Notes under the pieces: generated by a model
Told to the model about the DNA's origin: nothing
Databases searched by the model: none
Seen by the model: only the letters and a program-made list of their open reading frames with translations
Position numbers and translations under genes: made by a program
Part shown: piece after piece, positions 1-8,122 of the stretch
How positions within the stretch are numbered: the stretch's first letter is position 1
Layout of the letters: each line of letters begins with the position of its first letter
DNA from: Cytophagales bacterium
GTDB taxonomy: Bacteria > Bacteroidota > Bacteroidia > Cytophagales > ES-bin-26
Direction of reading: 5' to 3'
Length of the DNA: 58,282 bases
NCBI GenBank assembly: GCA_014379925.1
Contig: JACMKY010000100.1
Location: forward strand, 1 to 58,282

Positions 1-40
1 ATGGGCAACGCAGTTTACGAAAATCCACCAACCCCCTCAA

Positions 41-82
41 CCTGCAACCTGCAACCTGCAACCTGCAACCTGCAACCTGCAA
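41..82. repeat. Tandem CCTGCAA heptamer, six copies
   Basis: Six exact head-to-tail copies of CCTGCAA lie just downstream of the flippase stop codon. The same word recurs in both orientations at 22296-22481. The block is intergenic; the window starts too late to show whether an inverted partner arm lies to its left. Confidence 0.9.
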
Positions 83-96
83 CCCCACCAACCCTT

Positions 97-1611
97 TCAC
101 CCCTTCCCGTACGCGCCCAGGTAGCGGTTGACCAGGCCGTTCTTGATCCGGGAGAAGTCCAGCTTGGCCATCAGCTTCTGTATTTCCACCTTCAGGATGG
201 GGTGCGGCAGGAAAAAGATCAGCAACGTCTGCGCCAGCCCCCCGGCCAGCACCTCGGCCGCGAAGACCAGCGCCACCGGGCTGTTCACCGAACGCAGTCC
301 CGTGCCCACGGCGAAGATAACCCCCGCCACCACCAAACCGTTGAGCAGACCCGGCAGGTACCCCTTCAGCAAAGAACCGAACCCGATGGACAGGATGCGG
401 TGCATCAGGTACCCGTACATCAGGGTCTGGATAATTTCTCCGATGGCCACCGCCGTGGCAAACCCCGTCAGCCCGTAGCCCTTCAGCAGGAAGAACAACC
501 CACCCAGTATCAGCACGTACCCCAGTTTGAGCAGCAACTTGCTTTTCAGGTGGGCCGTGGCGCTGCAAACCGCGGCCGGGATGGTCGAAAGCACGTTGAA
601 GGGCACGGCCACGCACAGGATGCCCAGCACGGGAATGGATTCCGTCCACTGGTCGCCCAGCAGCACCAGCACCATCTCGCGCGAGGCGGCCATGATGCCC
701 AGGCTGATGGGCAACACCATGGCGGCAATCAGCACGATGCTCGACAGGTAGGCCTTGCCCAGCTTGTCGAGTTGCGCCTGCAACTGGCTGTACGACGAGA
801 ACATCACCTTCGAGAGGCTGTGCGTCAGTTGGTAGGTCGGCAGGTAGACCAGGTAGAAGGCCCGGTTGTAGATGCCCAGCGGGTACTGTCCCAACAGCCG
901 GCCGATGAGCAGGATGTCGAAACTGTTGCAGAAATACTCCGTGAAACTGATCAGGGAACTCTGGCTGCCGTACCGGACCAGGGGCCGGTAGTACTGCCAG
1001 TCGAAGAGGAGCCGGAGGTCGTGCCGCGCCACGAAGTTGAAGAGCAGGGCGTTGATCAGGCTCTGGCTCAGCGCGGCGTACACGATGCTCCAAACGCCCA
1101 GGCCGTTGAAGGCGCAGGTGAGGCCCACCCCCGCGTAGCCCACCACGTAAGAAGCCGTCTCCACGGCCGCCACCCGCTTAAAATCCAGCCGCCGCCGCAG
1201 CAGGCCGGCCGCCGTGGCCGCCAGTCCGTTGAAGAGCAGCGTGAAAGCCGAAGCCCGCAGGATCGGCACCACCTGCGGGTTGCCGAAGACCGCGTCGGCC
1301 GCCAACGGGGCTACCAGCCAGAAGAAGGCCGTAAACAGCAGCCCCAGCCCGAAGGAAGCGGTGAAGGACGCCCGGATGTCTTCGTTGGCCAGTTCTTTCT
1401 TCTGGATGAGGGCGTGCATGAGTCCCATCTGGGCGAAGTAGGCCCCGAAGCGGATGATCTGGTCCGACATGCTCACCAGGCCGTAGGCACCCGGCTCCAG
1501 CAACCGCGCCATCGTGGCCGAATAGCCGAGTTGAATCACGGCGTTGGCGATGGTCGAGGCCGTGCTCCACTTCACGCCCTGAACCGTTTTTGACGTCAGA
1601 CTCTGGCCCAT
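97..1611 (-). CDS. Polysaccharide flippase (Wzx/WzxC-like, MOP superfamily)
   Basis: A 504-residue, almost wholly hydrophobic protein with about 12 to 14 predicted membrane spans, expected in the inner membrane. The opening region (TVQGVKWSTASTIANAV, then ATMARLLEPGAYGLVSM) is typical of lipopolysaccharide/exopolysaccharide flippases of the MATE-like MOP superfamily, which move lipid-linked repeat units to the periplasm. It is the last gene of a three-gene minus-strand operon, starting 12 bases after the Wzc-like kinase stop. Substrate cannot be told from sequence. No polymerase or glycosyltransferase is seen inside the window; they may lie beyond its left edge. Start ATG at 1611 fits the family N-terminus. 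Confidence 0.88.
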   Translation of the reverse strand: MGQSLTSKTVQGVKWSTASTIANAVIQLGYSATMARLLEPGAYGLVSMSDQIIRFGAYFAQMGLMHALIQKKELANEDIRASFTASFGLGLLFTAFFWLVAPLAADAVFGNPQVVPILRASAFTLLFNGLAATAAGLLRRRLDFKRVAAVETASYVVGYAGVGLTCAFNGLGVWSIVYAALSQSLINALLFNFVARHDLRLLFDWQYYRPLVRYGSQSSLISFTEYFCNSFDILLIGRLLGQYPLGIYNRAFYLVYLPTYQLTHSLSKVMFSSYSQLQAQLDKLGKAYLSSIVLIAAMVLPISLGIMAASREMVLVLLGDQWTESIPVLGILCVAVPFNVLSTIPAAVCSATAHLKSKLLLKLGYVLILGGLFFLLKGYGLTGFATAVAIGEIIQTLMYGYLMHRILSIGFGSLLKGYLPGLLNGLVVAGVIFAVGTGLRSVNSPVALVFAAEVLAGGLAQTLLIFFLPHPILKVEIQKLMAKLDFSRIKNGLVNRYLGAYGKG

Positions 1612-1623
1612 CGGTGTCCGAAA

Positions 1624-3999
1624 TTATTTGTAGTAGCCGGCTGACTTGGTCTTGTACCCGTATTCGTACGACGAATTGAAATCCATGCCGTTGATCACCA
1701 TGTACAAGTGGTTGATCTTGTTTTCGTTGTACAACTCGTTGATCGGCTCGAGCATGTCCCGGGTGGTGTACTTGTGCCTCACCACGTAGATGTTGGCATC
1801 GATGTGACGCAACAGGATGAAGTAATCCGACACGAACCCGATGGGCGGAATGTCGAGGATGATGTAATCGTACACTTCCCGCAGGGTGTGCAGCAGCGAT
1901 TCCATTTCCGGCATCCCGAGCAGTTCGATCGGATTGGGCGGGACGGGACCGGAGGTGATCACGTCCAGGTTCTTCACCTTGGTCTTGTGAATGACTTCGT
2001 CGAGCGGGTTGCTCTTGATGAGGTAGGACGACAGGCCGACCTTGTTGGCCGTCCCGAAATACCGGCTGACGGTGGGCTTGCGCAGGTCCGTTTCGATGAG
2101 CAAGGTCTTCTTGCCGGACAAGGCCAGTTCGCAACTCAGGTTCACCGAACAGAAGGTCTTGCCTTCCCCGGAGACCGATGAGGTGACGCCGATTACCTTC
2201 TTGCTGGTGCCGATGGCCAGGTACTGAAGATTCACCCGCACCGACCGGAACGACTCGGCGATGAGCGACTTGGGCTTTTCGATGATGGCCAGCTTGGATC
2301 CCTTGCCCGCGTTGGAGATCATGCCCAGAAACGGGATGCGGGTTACTTCGTTCAGGTCTTCCTTGCCCTTGATGGTGGTGTCCAGCTTGTCTTTCACCAG
2401 AATGACGGAAGCCGGAATGAAGAGGCCGATCAGCAGGGCAATGAGGAAAATGGGTTTGGCCTTGGGGAAGATCGGTTCTTCGCTGGCCAATTGGGCATCG
2501 TCAATCACCCTCTTGTCGGCTACGTTGGTGGCCAGGGCGATGGCGGCTTCGGTGCGTTTTTCCTGCAAAAAATCGCTGGTTTTGTCGTTGAGGCTGGTCT
2601 TGCCCTGCAGGTTCAACAGTTCCATCTCCTCGCCGGGCATCCGGTACACGTTGCCCTCCGCCTGCGCAATGCGCCGGTCGAGGTCGGAGAGGTTGAGGTT
2701 GGCGCTGCTGACCAGGCTGGTGAGCTGATCCACCAACGATTGCTTGGTGCTGGTGATCTTGCTCTCCACGCCCTGCAGCAGCGGGTTATCCTTCTTGGTG
2801 GAGTACACGTTGAAACCCGCCCGCTGCCGGTAGAGGTCGGACAGTTGAAGCATCAGGCTGTTGACCCCCGCGTTGTCCACGCCCACCGAGGCCGGCAGGG
2901 CGGCCGTAAAGCTTTCCGTCTGGTTTCGGAGCGTAGTCAGCACGTTTTGGTAGTATTTCAATCCCAACAGGGTCCGGTCCCGCTCGGTTTGCAGGGCCTC
3001 CAGCCGCTGGAATACGTTGCCGGACTGAATCCGGGGATCGATGAGGCGTTCCGACCGTTGGAACCTGGCCAGCGCCTGCTGGGCGCGCCGGAGCGAATCG
3101 GAGACCTGGGAGAGCTGCTTGTCGATGAAGTTGAGCGTCTTGATCCCCGTCTGGTTCTTCTCTTCCAGGTCGGACTCGATGTAGACCTCCATCAGTTTGT
3201 TGAGGAAGCGGATTTCCTTCTCGGGAATTTCGCCCTGGGTGGTCAGCTCCAGCAGCCGGGAGTCCCGGTCGAGGGGTTTGGCGACCACCTTCGACTGGTA
3301 GGTCTTGGTGAGGTAGTCCAGGTCGTTGATCACGAAGAAGTACTTGCCGCCGTCCATCGGCCGGTTCGGCTTGGGAATGATTTTGAAGCTCAGGTACTCG
3401 TCCTGGTAAGGCTGGTTCACGTCCAACGTCTTGGTGATGTCCACCTCGGAATACGTCCGGACCGGCTGGTGGTCCTGCAGGTTGTAGGTGTTGACCCGCT
3501 TGGTTTTTACCCGCAGTTGGTACTGTTTGGGGGAGAGAAGGGTGATGTAGACGGGCGCTCCCACCAGCTGGTTGTCCGCCGGGTTGAGCACCACCTTGAA
3601 GGGAAGGTCCTCGTACTTTTCCCGGACCACGTAGTCACCGAGGCGGTTGAGCCAGCCGTTCTCCACGTGGAAGTAAGAAACGGTGAAGTCCAGCCGCTCC
3701 ACCGCCCGCTTGACCATGGCCGAGGACGTAATGAGCCCTACCTCGTCCGACATCACCACCTTGGCGCCCCCGAACCGGGGGTCCAGCAGCTTCAAGGCGT
3801 CCTGCGCCCGTTTCGAGCCGCTTTCCTCCTCCATCAGCATCCGGGCCTTGAAGCCGTAGCGGGGGCTGGCCGACCGGGTGAAAAAGAAGGCGGCGGCCAG
3901 CGTGACGAGCACGGACAGCACGAAATAATACCACTGGTTGCGGAATTTGAACAGGAGCAGCGACAAATTCAACTCCCCGTCTTTCGATTCTTTTTTCAT
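1624..3999 (-). CDS. wzc: Polysaccharide co-polymerase / tyrosine autokinase (Wzc-like)
   Basis: A 791-residue inner-membrane protein controlling exopolysaccharide chain length and export. Residues about 10-110 form a Wzz domain with a first membrane span; the middle is rich in coiled coil (about 260-470); a second span follows near 520-540. The cytoplasmic BY-kinase domain (about 580-791) has Walker A SVSGEGKTFCSVN, the A' motif LLIETDLRKP and Walker B YIILDIPP. The tail SSYEYGYKTKSAGYYK carries five tyrosines, the expected autophosphorylation cluster. I chose ATG at 3999; a TTG nine codons earlier would overlap the upstream gene by 11 bases and lacks support. It follows the Wza-like gene by 16 bases. 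Kinase and export domains are fused in one chain, as in proteobacterial Wzc. Confidence 0.93.
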   Translation of the reverse strand: MKKESKDGELNLSLLLFKFRNQWYYFVLSVLVTLAAAFFFTRSASPRYGFKARMLMEEESGSKRAQDALKLLDPRFGGAKVVMSDEVGLITSSAMVKRAVERLDFTVSYFHVENGWLNRLGDYVVREKYEDLPFKVVLNPADNQLVGAPVYITLLSPKQYQLRVKTKRVNTYNLQDHQPVRTYSEVDITKTLDVNQPYQDEYLSFKIIPKPNRPMDGGKYFFVINDLDYLTKTYQSKVVAKPLDRDSRLLELTTQGEIPEKEIRFLNKLMEVYIESDLEEKNQTGIKTLNFIDKQLSQVSDSLRRAQQALARFQRSERLIDPRIQSGNVFQRLEALQTERDRTLLGLKYYQNVLTTLRNQTESFTAALPASVGVDNAGVNSLMLQLSDLYRQRAGFNVYSTKKDNPLLQGVESKITSTKQSLVDQLTSLVSSANLNLSDLDRRIAQAEGNVYRMPGEEMELLNLQGKTSLNDKTSDFLQEKRTEAAIALATNVADKRVIDDAQLASEEPIFPKAKPIFLIALLIGLFIPASVILVKDKLDTTIKGKEDLNEVTRIPFLGMISNAGKGSKLAIIEKPKSLIAESFRSVRVNLQYLAIGTSKKVIGVTSSVSGEGKTFCSVNLSCELALSGKKTLLIETDLRKPTVSRYFGTANKVGLSSYLIKSNPLDEVIHKTKVKNLDVITSGPVPPNPIELLGMPEMESLLHTLREVYDYIILDIPPIGFVSDYFILLRHIDANIYVVRHKYTTRDMLEPINELYNENKINHLYMVINGMDFNSSYEYGYKTKSAGYYK

Positions 4000-4015
4000 A
4001 CGCTTTGCAGCAAAA

Positions 4016-4798
4016 TTATTTGCCAATGTTGAGAACGCCCACGAAGGTAAGGAAAAGAACGGCTGAAGTGATAAAGCCCAGCAGGCTGCCGATCGGCGCG
4101 ATGTTGTTGCGGGCCGATTGCGCCTTCAAGGCCTCCACGTAGACCACGTCGTTGGGAACCAGGTAGAAGTAAGGCGACTTGATGACGTCCGCCTTGGTGA
4201 GGTCCAGCAGCACCACTTCCGTTCCCTTGGCCGTCTGCCGGACGAGCTTGATGTTCTGGCGGTTGCCAAAAACGGTCATGTCACCGGCCAGTCCCAGGGC
4301 GTCCAACAGGGTGGCCTGCCCGTTGAAGATGTAGAAGTAACCGGGCTTGCTCACCGCCCCCAGCACCACGATCTTAAAGCTCACCAGCTTCACCATGACC
4401 GTCGTGTTGGTGAAGTATTCGCCGATCTGCTTCTGGACGGCGGCTTGGGCTTCCTCCACCGTCAGGTCTTTTACCGACAGTTTCCCGACGGTGGGCAGGT
4501 TGATGCTTCCCGACTCGTCCACCGAGTAGCCGCTCAGGAACATGTTGCCCGGGTCGGAGGAATTGTTCGGGTTGGCGGGGTTGACGGTGTTGAGCGTGTT
4601 GGTGATTTCCTGCGTGGCACCCTGCACCCTCACCGACAGCACGTCGTTGGGCTGGATCCGGTAAAGGATTTTTTGGGTGGGAATGGTTTTGGCGTAACCC
4701 GATGAAAAGCTGTTGTCTTGCAGGTACGTGAGTTTTTTGTTGGGCACGCACGAACTGATGCCAAAGAGGAGGGCAAGGAGGTAAAGTATTTTTTGCAT
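4016..4798 (-). CDS. wza: Polysaccharide export lipoprotein (Wza-like)
   Basis: A 260-residue outer-membrane lipoprotein of the polysaccharide export family, expected to form the export channel with the Wzc-like partner. The signal peptide MQKILYLLALLFGISSC ends in a lipobox Cys at residue 17. The Poly_export domain (around residues 40-135, IQPNDVLSVRVQG) is followed by an SLBB-like region (KPGYFYIFNGQATLLDALGLAGD). A C-terminal hydrophobic segment (IGSLLGFITSAVLFLTFVGVL) probably spans the outer membrane. In-frame sequence upstream to 4840 reads into the leader and gives no signal peptide, so ATG at 4798 is preferred. First gene of the operon; the promoter-like site at 5007-5039 implies a leader of about 200 bases. 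Confidence 0.92.
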   Translation of the reverse strand: MQKILYLLALLFGISSCVPNKKLTYLQDNSFSSGYAKTIPTQKILYRIQPNDVLSVRVQGATQEITNTLNTVNPANPNNSSDPGNMFLSGYSVDESGSINLPTVGKLSVKDLTVEEAQAAVQKQIGEYFTNTTVMVKLVSFKIVVLGAVSKPGYFYIFNGQATLLDALGLAGDMTVFGNRQNIKLVRQTAKGTEVVLLDLTKADVIKSPYFYLVPNDVVYVEALKAQSARNNIAPIGSLLGFITSAVLFLTFVGVLNIGK

Positions 4799-5006
4799 AC
4801 GTTTGATTGGGTTGTGAAGTTGGGGCCGTTGAATCCCCACCGTCTGCCTCGGGTGTCCGGCATCCGCCGCCTTCGAGTAGAGACGGGGATGGGTTACTGC
4901 GTAAAGCTGGTATCGGATAAAACAGACCAGGGAGATGAGACGGCACTCAACAACAAAGCACCCCCGTACCCGGTGAAATTAAAACCCGAATCGGGGCGAA
5001 TCCTTA

Positions 5007-5039
5007 CAAAGGTAAAAGATTCCGCCATTGCCGGTCAAA
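5007..5039 (-). promoter_or_regulatory. Putative Bacteroidota-type promoter for the export operon
   Basis: On the minus strand a -33-like TTTG (5039-5036) is followed after 21 bases by TACCTTTG (5014-5007), which fits the Bacteroidota -7 consensus TAnnTTTG. Transcription would start near 5000, giving a leader of about 200 bases before the Wza-like start at 4798. Inferred from consensus only. Confidence 0.55.
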
Positions 5040-5100
5040 GCCCTTCGCTCCCCAGCCAGTCAATTCCGGGTCTAGATGGGTTTTGCCGCCCGAAAGGTAA

Positions 5101-7914
5101 CTACCGTATTTTTACCGTCCACACGCCCGCCTCCGGTCCGCTGGCGCGGAAGACCAGGAGTTTGCTGAACGCGTCTGAATACACCACCGAAACCGGAAAC
5201 TGGCTGGCCACGGCCCCGTTGCCAACCGGCGTACCGTCGGGGCCGTAGAGGAAGGTCCGCTTTTCGCCGGGCGAGGTGAGGGCGAAGATTTTCCGGTCGG
5301 TGCCGAAGTCGTAGTACTGGCAGATTACCCCGCGCGGGGAGGTAACCGCTTTTTCGAAGAGCAGCGACGCGTTCCGGTCGATCAACGCCAGTTTTCCTTC
5401 GGATTGTCGGCTAACGACCCAGTCGCGGCCGCCCGCCTCCACCCAAAGCCGGAACGTGGCGTCTCCGGCGGGACGCGCCCACTGTTCCCGCCGTCGAACC
5501 TTGCCCGTCAGGTCCAGTTGCACCAGCTCGCCGTAGTCGGTGACGGTGGTCAGCCGCGTGGTTTCGTCGGTGAGCCCGGCTTCCACGTGCAGGGGACTGC
5601 TCACCCGGGTTCGGAGGCGAAGGGGAAAACCGGGGTACGACTGGCCCCGCCGGTTGAACGCGTGCACCGTTCCGTCGGTCTGCGTGGCCAGGAGGTAGTC
5701 CCGGTCGCGTACCCGCACGTGACGGACGGGGGTGCTCAGACGGTCGTCCAGCGGCCGGGGCCGCCAGCCGTCGAGCAGGATTCCCCGGTGGTCGAATAAA
5801 TAGAGGTTGCCGCCGATGTCGGACACCGCAAAACGGTAGTCCCCGCTGCGGTCGTAGTCCAGCACGGCCAGCGTGTGCAGGGTTGCACTGTCGGGGAGGG
5901 CAATCGGAAAGCCGGTCGCCCAGCCGCCGTTGCGGTTGAGCAAACCCAGGCGGCCCGCCGTGGCGAAGACAAACTGCGGGGGACCATCCGGGGGAAGCAG
6001 TTGCTGCACGCTGCTCACCAGGGGACCGTCCAGCTGCTTTTGTCCGATCCGCCGGCCGGCACCCGATACGAAGTGCAGTTGGTTGGCTTCGTCCTGCACG
6101 AGCATCTCGTAGGATTGGTCCTCCGGATTCCGGACCACGAAGACCGGCGTGCGGAGGGGATATTCGAACGCTACCCGGTTGTTGACCACGAAACGGTTTT
6201 CAACGGCCGGGGAGATCGTCCGCTCCCGGTAGGCAAACCGGAGGGTGGTTTCGTAGGCGTCTCCCCGGCGGGTCACCCGCAGGGCCGCCCGCTCGAAACG
6301 GCGGAAGAGGGCGGCGTGGGTGGTGAGCGTGGCCCGCCAGGTGGGGGAGGCGTTTTGCCGCAGCATTTCCCAGGCGGGTCCGGTGTGCACGAACGCGCTG
6401 AAATTCGCCGCCGCCGCGTCCTCTTCCAGGAAGGTGCGCTGCGGGACCGAATTCTCCCAGACGCGGCCCGCGGCCACCCCGTCGAGCAGGCGCTTGAGGG
6501 AAACCACGTGATCCGAAAAAACGACGTGGTTACCCACCGGCGCGTAGAAACACTGCGGAAACTCCCCGGCCCATCCCCCGAACAAACTGCCGAACGCGCA
6601 AACCGGAAACTGCGGAATGCTGATCTGGCGGATGGTGACGTTGGCGTAGCGCTCCGCGTAGGGCGGGGCGGCCTGGCGACGATCGGCTTCGGCCGCCAGG
6701 CGGCCCAGTTGATCCAGGGCCGCCCCCGGGTCCTGGGCTTCCACAAACAGCAGCCGGTTGCTGGGTTCCCCCTGGTTGTCGAGGAGTCCCAGGGCGATTT
6801 CCCGGCCTACCCAGCCGTATACCTCGCTCACGCGCAGGCCGTATTTTTCGCGCGCCTCCGTTTGGGCCCGGACGGCGGACGGGTCGTGCCGGGCCGCGTA
6901 GCGGTCCAGGGCGTCGCGCAGGCGCCGGGCGTCTTCGAAGCTCCAGTGCAGCAACACCGCCGTTTCGTCGGGCACCAGCCCCGTCAGCCGCGGGGGGCTG
7001 GCGGCCTGGTCCCGGAAAATGTCCAGCCAATCGACGGCCTCCTCCCGGGTGCGGAGCTCTCCACTGAGGCCGATCCGGTCGTTTTCGGAGGCCAGCGAAA
7101 GGCTGCCACCCCGCGCTACGGTGGAGAGCGAGCGAAAGAGATCCGCCCCTTCGGTGGCCACCATCCCGGCTACCCACTGCGGCAGGCGCGCCGGGTTGAC
7201 GTACACCCGCACGGGGTCGCTGCCCGCGCCACCGGCCAACGGTCCCCGGATTTCTGCCCACCCGTCCCCCGCCGATTCGTCCTGGATGGTGCGGACGGCG
7301 TCTTCCACCAGGAAAGGCGTGTAACTGCCGATCAGGTAGCGTTCGTGGAGGATGTACGAGAAGACGGTTTCCGGCGACCGCCGGGACTTGATTTCCCGGA
7401 TGCGGAATCCCTGGAACGTGTGCGCGTCGGTTCGGTAGGCAGGATTGTTTTCAAACTGAGTCAGCATCCGGTTCAGCCAACCCTGGTCGCCAAACTCCCC
7501 CGCGGGAACGAAGAAGAGGTAGTCGAAGTCATCGCGGGCGGTCACGTGCAGCGAGGCGGTGAGCAATCGCCCCTTCAGGAAATCGGCCAGGGGCCGGTTG
7601 GTGCGGCGGCTCATCGCGGCGAGGCTGTCCAGGCGTTCCAGCCCCGTGCGGAAGGCGGGAAGAGTAGCCAGGTTGGCCCAAACCGCCTTGGACTGGTTTT
7701 CCTGCCGCCAGGCCGGCAGATCCCGGGCTTCGAGCACCACCGCCGCGTTGGCGGGAATGAACGCCCAGGCGTCGGTCGGCCGGCGACTGCTCCACTGCTG
7801 ATAGACCAGCCAACCGGCCACCACGGCCAGCAGTGCCACCAGGACCAGACGGGTCGTTTTGTTCAAGGAACCGGGGGTTAAGTGATCAGCGTTCGGCTTT
7901 GAGCCATCAGCCAT
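5101..7914 (-). CDS. Large membrane-anchored protein, DUF3352-like with propeller-like C-terminus
   Basis: A protein of up to 937 residues. A single membrane span near the N-terminus (LVLVALLAVVAGWLVYQQW) is followed by a long extracytoplasmic part. Residues about 35-560 (WAFIPANAAVVLEARDL onward) recall DUF3352-type proteins; residues about 590-930 contain repeated blade-like units (GNLYLFDHRGILLDGW, GTVHAFNRRGQSYPGFPL) suggesting a beta-propeller. No catalytic motif was recognised. The first eleven codons from ATG at 7914 fall in the short-word repeat tract (GATCAGC/CATCAGCC), so translation may really start at TTG 7866 (NKTTRLVLVAL). A -7-like CAAAAATA (8035-8042, minus-strand TATTTTTG) lies upstream without a clear -33. 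Function unknown; possibly a periplasmic scaffold. Confidence 0.75.
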   Translation of the reverse strand: MADGSKPNADHLTPGSLNKTTRLVLVALLAVVAGWLVYQQWSSRRPTDAWAFIPANAAVVLEARDLPAWRQENQSKAVWANLATLPAFRTGLERLDSLAAMSRRTNRPLADFLKGRLLTASLHVTARDDFDYLFFVPAGEFGDQGWLNRMLTQFENNPAYRTDAHTFQGFRIREIKSRRSPETVFSYILHERYLIGSYTPFLVEDAVRTIQDESAGDGWAEIRGPLAGGAGSDPVRVYVNPARLPQWVAGMVATEGADLFRSLSTVARGGSLSLASENDRIGLSGELRTREEAVDWLDIFRDQAASPPRLTGLVPDETAVLLHWSFEDARRLRDALDRYAARHDPSAVRAQTEAREKYGLRVSEVYGWVGREIALGLLDNQGEPSNRLLFVEAQDPGAALDQLGRLAAEADRRQAAPPYAERYANVTIRQISIPQFPVCAFGSLFGGWAGEFPQCFYAPVGNHVVFSDHVVSLKRLLDGVAAGRVWENSVPQRTFLEEDAAAANFSAFVHTGPAWEMLRQNASPTWRATLTTHAALFRRFERAALRVTRRGDAYETTLRFAYRERTISPAVENRFVVNNRVAFEYPLRTPVFVVRNPEDQSYEMLVQDEANQLHFVSGAGRRIGQKQLDGPLVSSVQQLLPPDGPPQFVFATAGRLGLLNRNGGWATGFPIALPDSATLHTLAVLDYDRSGDYRFAVSDIGGNLYLFDHRGILLDGWRPRPLDDRLSTPVRHVRVRDRDYLLATQTDGTVHAFNRRGQSYPGFPLRLRTRVSSPLHVEAGLTDETTRLTTVTDYGELVQLDLTGKVRRREQWARPAGDATFRLWVEAGGRDWVVSRQSEGKLALIDRNASLLFEKAVTSPRGVICQYYDFGTDRKIFALTSPGEKRTFLYGPDGTPVGNGAVASQFPVSVVYSDAFSKLLVFRASGPEAGVWTVKIR

Positions 7915-8122
7915 TGGCGGTCAGCCGTTCGTAAGCCGTCAGTAGAGAAGTCATCGGCAGTGCGTTCACCAAAAACGCGCCCCGCTTTTTGCGCGCGTAC
8001 GCCACCGACGGACGCCGGGCAAAAACAGGTCAAGCAAAAATAGGGGAAAATTCGGGGAATGATTCGAGGGTTTGGCGTTTAGCCGTTGTTCATCGAGTAA
8101 ACGTCAGACGCTAAACGTCAAT
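7905..8122. repeat. Intergenic short-word repeats (CATCAGCC and GACGTTTAGCG words)
   Basis: The gap between the large membrane protein and the cytochrome peroxidase has two repeat dialects. At 7883-7970 the words GATCAGC, CATCAGCC, GTCAGCCGTTCG and GCCGTCAG recur. At 8072-8120 GGCGTTTAGCCGTT is answered in inverted orientation by GACGCTAAACGTC, giving a possible stem-loop at the 3' end of the peroxidase gene. No open frame of note. Confidence 0.6.

Noticed and set aside
41..82. CRISPR array
   Set aside because: The heptamer copies are directly adjacent with no spacers, and no cas genes are nearby.
1..1593. Long plus-strand frame beginning with Gln/Pro/Thr-Cys-Asn repeats
   Set aside because: Its first part is the translated CCTGCAA array and the rest is antisense to the flippase gene; His/Arg/Gln-rich composition is typical of GC-rich antisense frames.
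5875..7881. Long plus-strand frame opposite the DUF3352-like gene
   Set aside because: Antisense shadow; the minus-strand protein has a membrane anchor and blade-like repeats, the plus-strand one has nothing recognisable.
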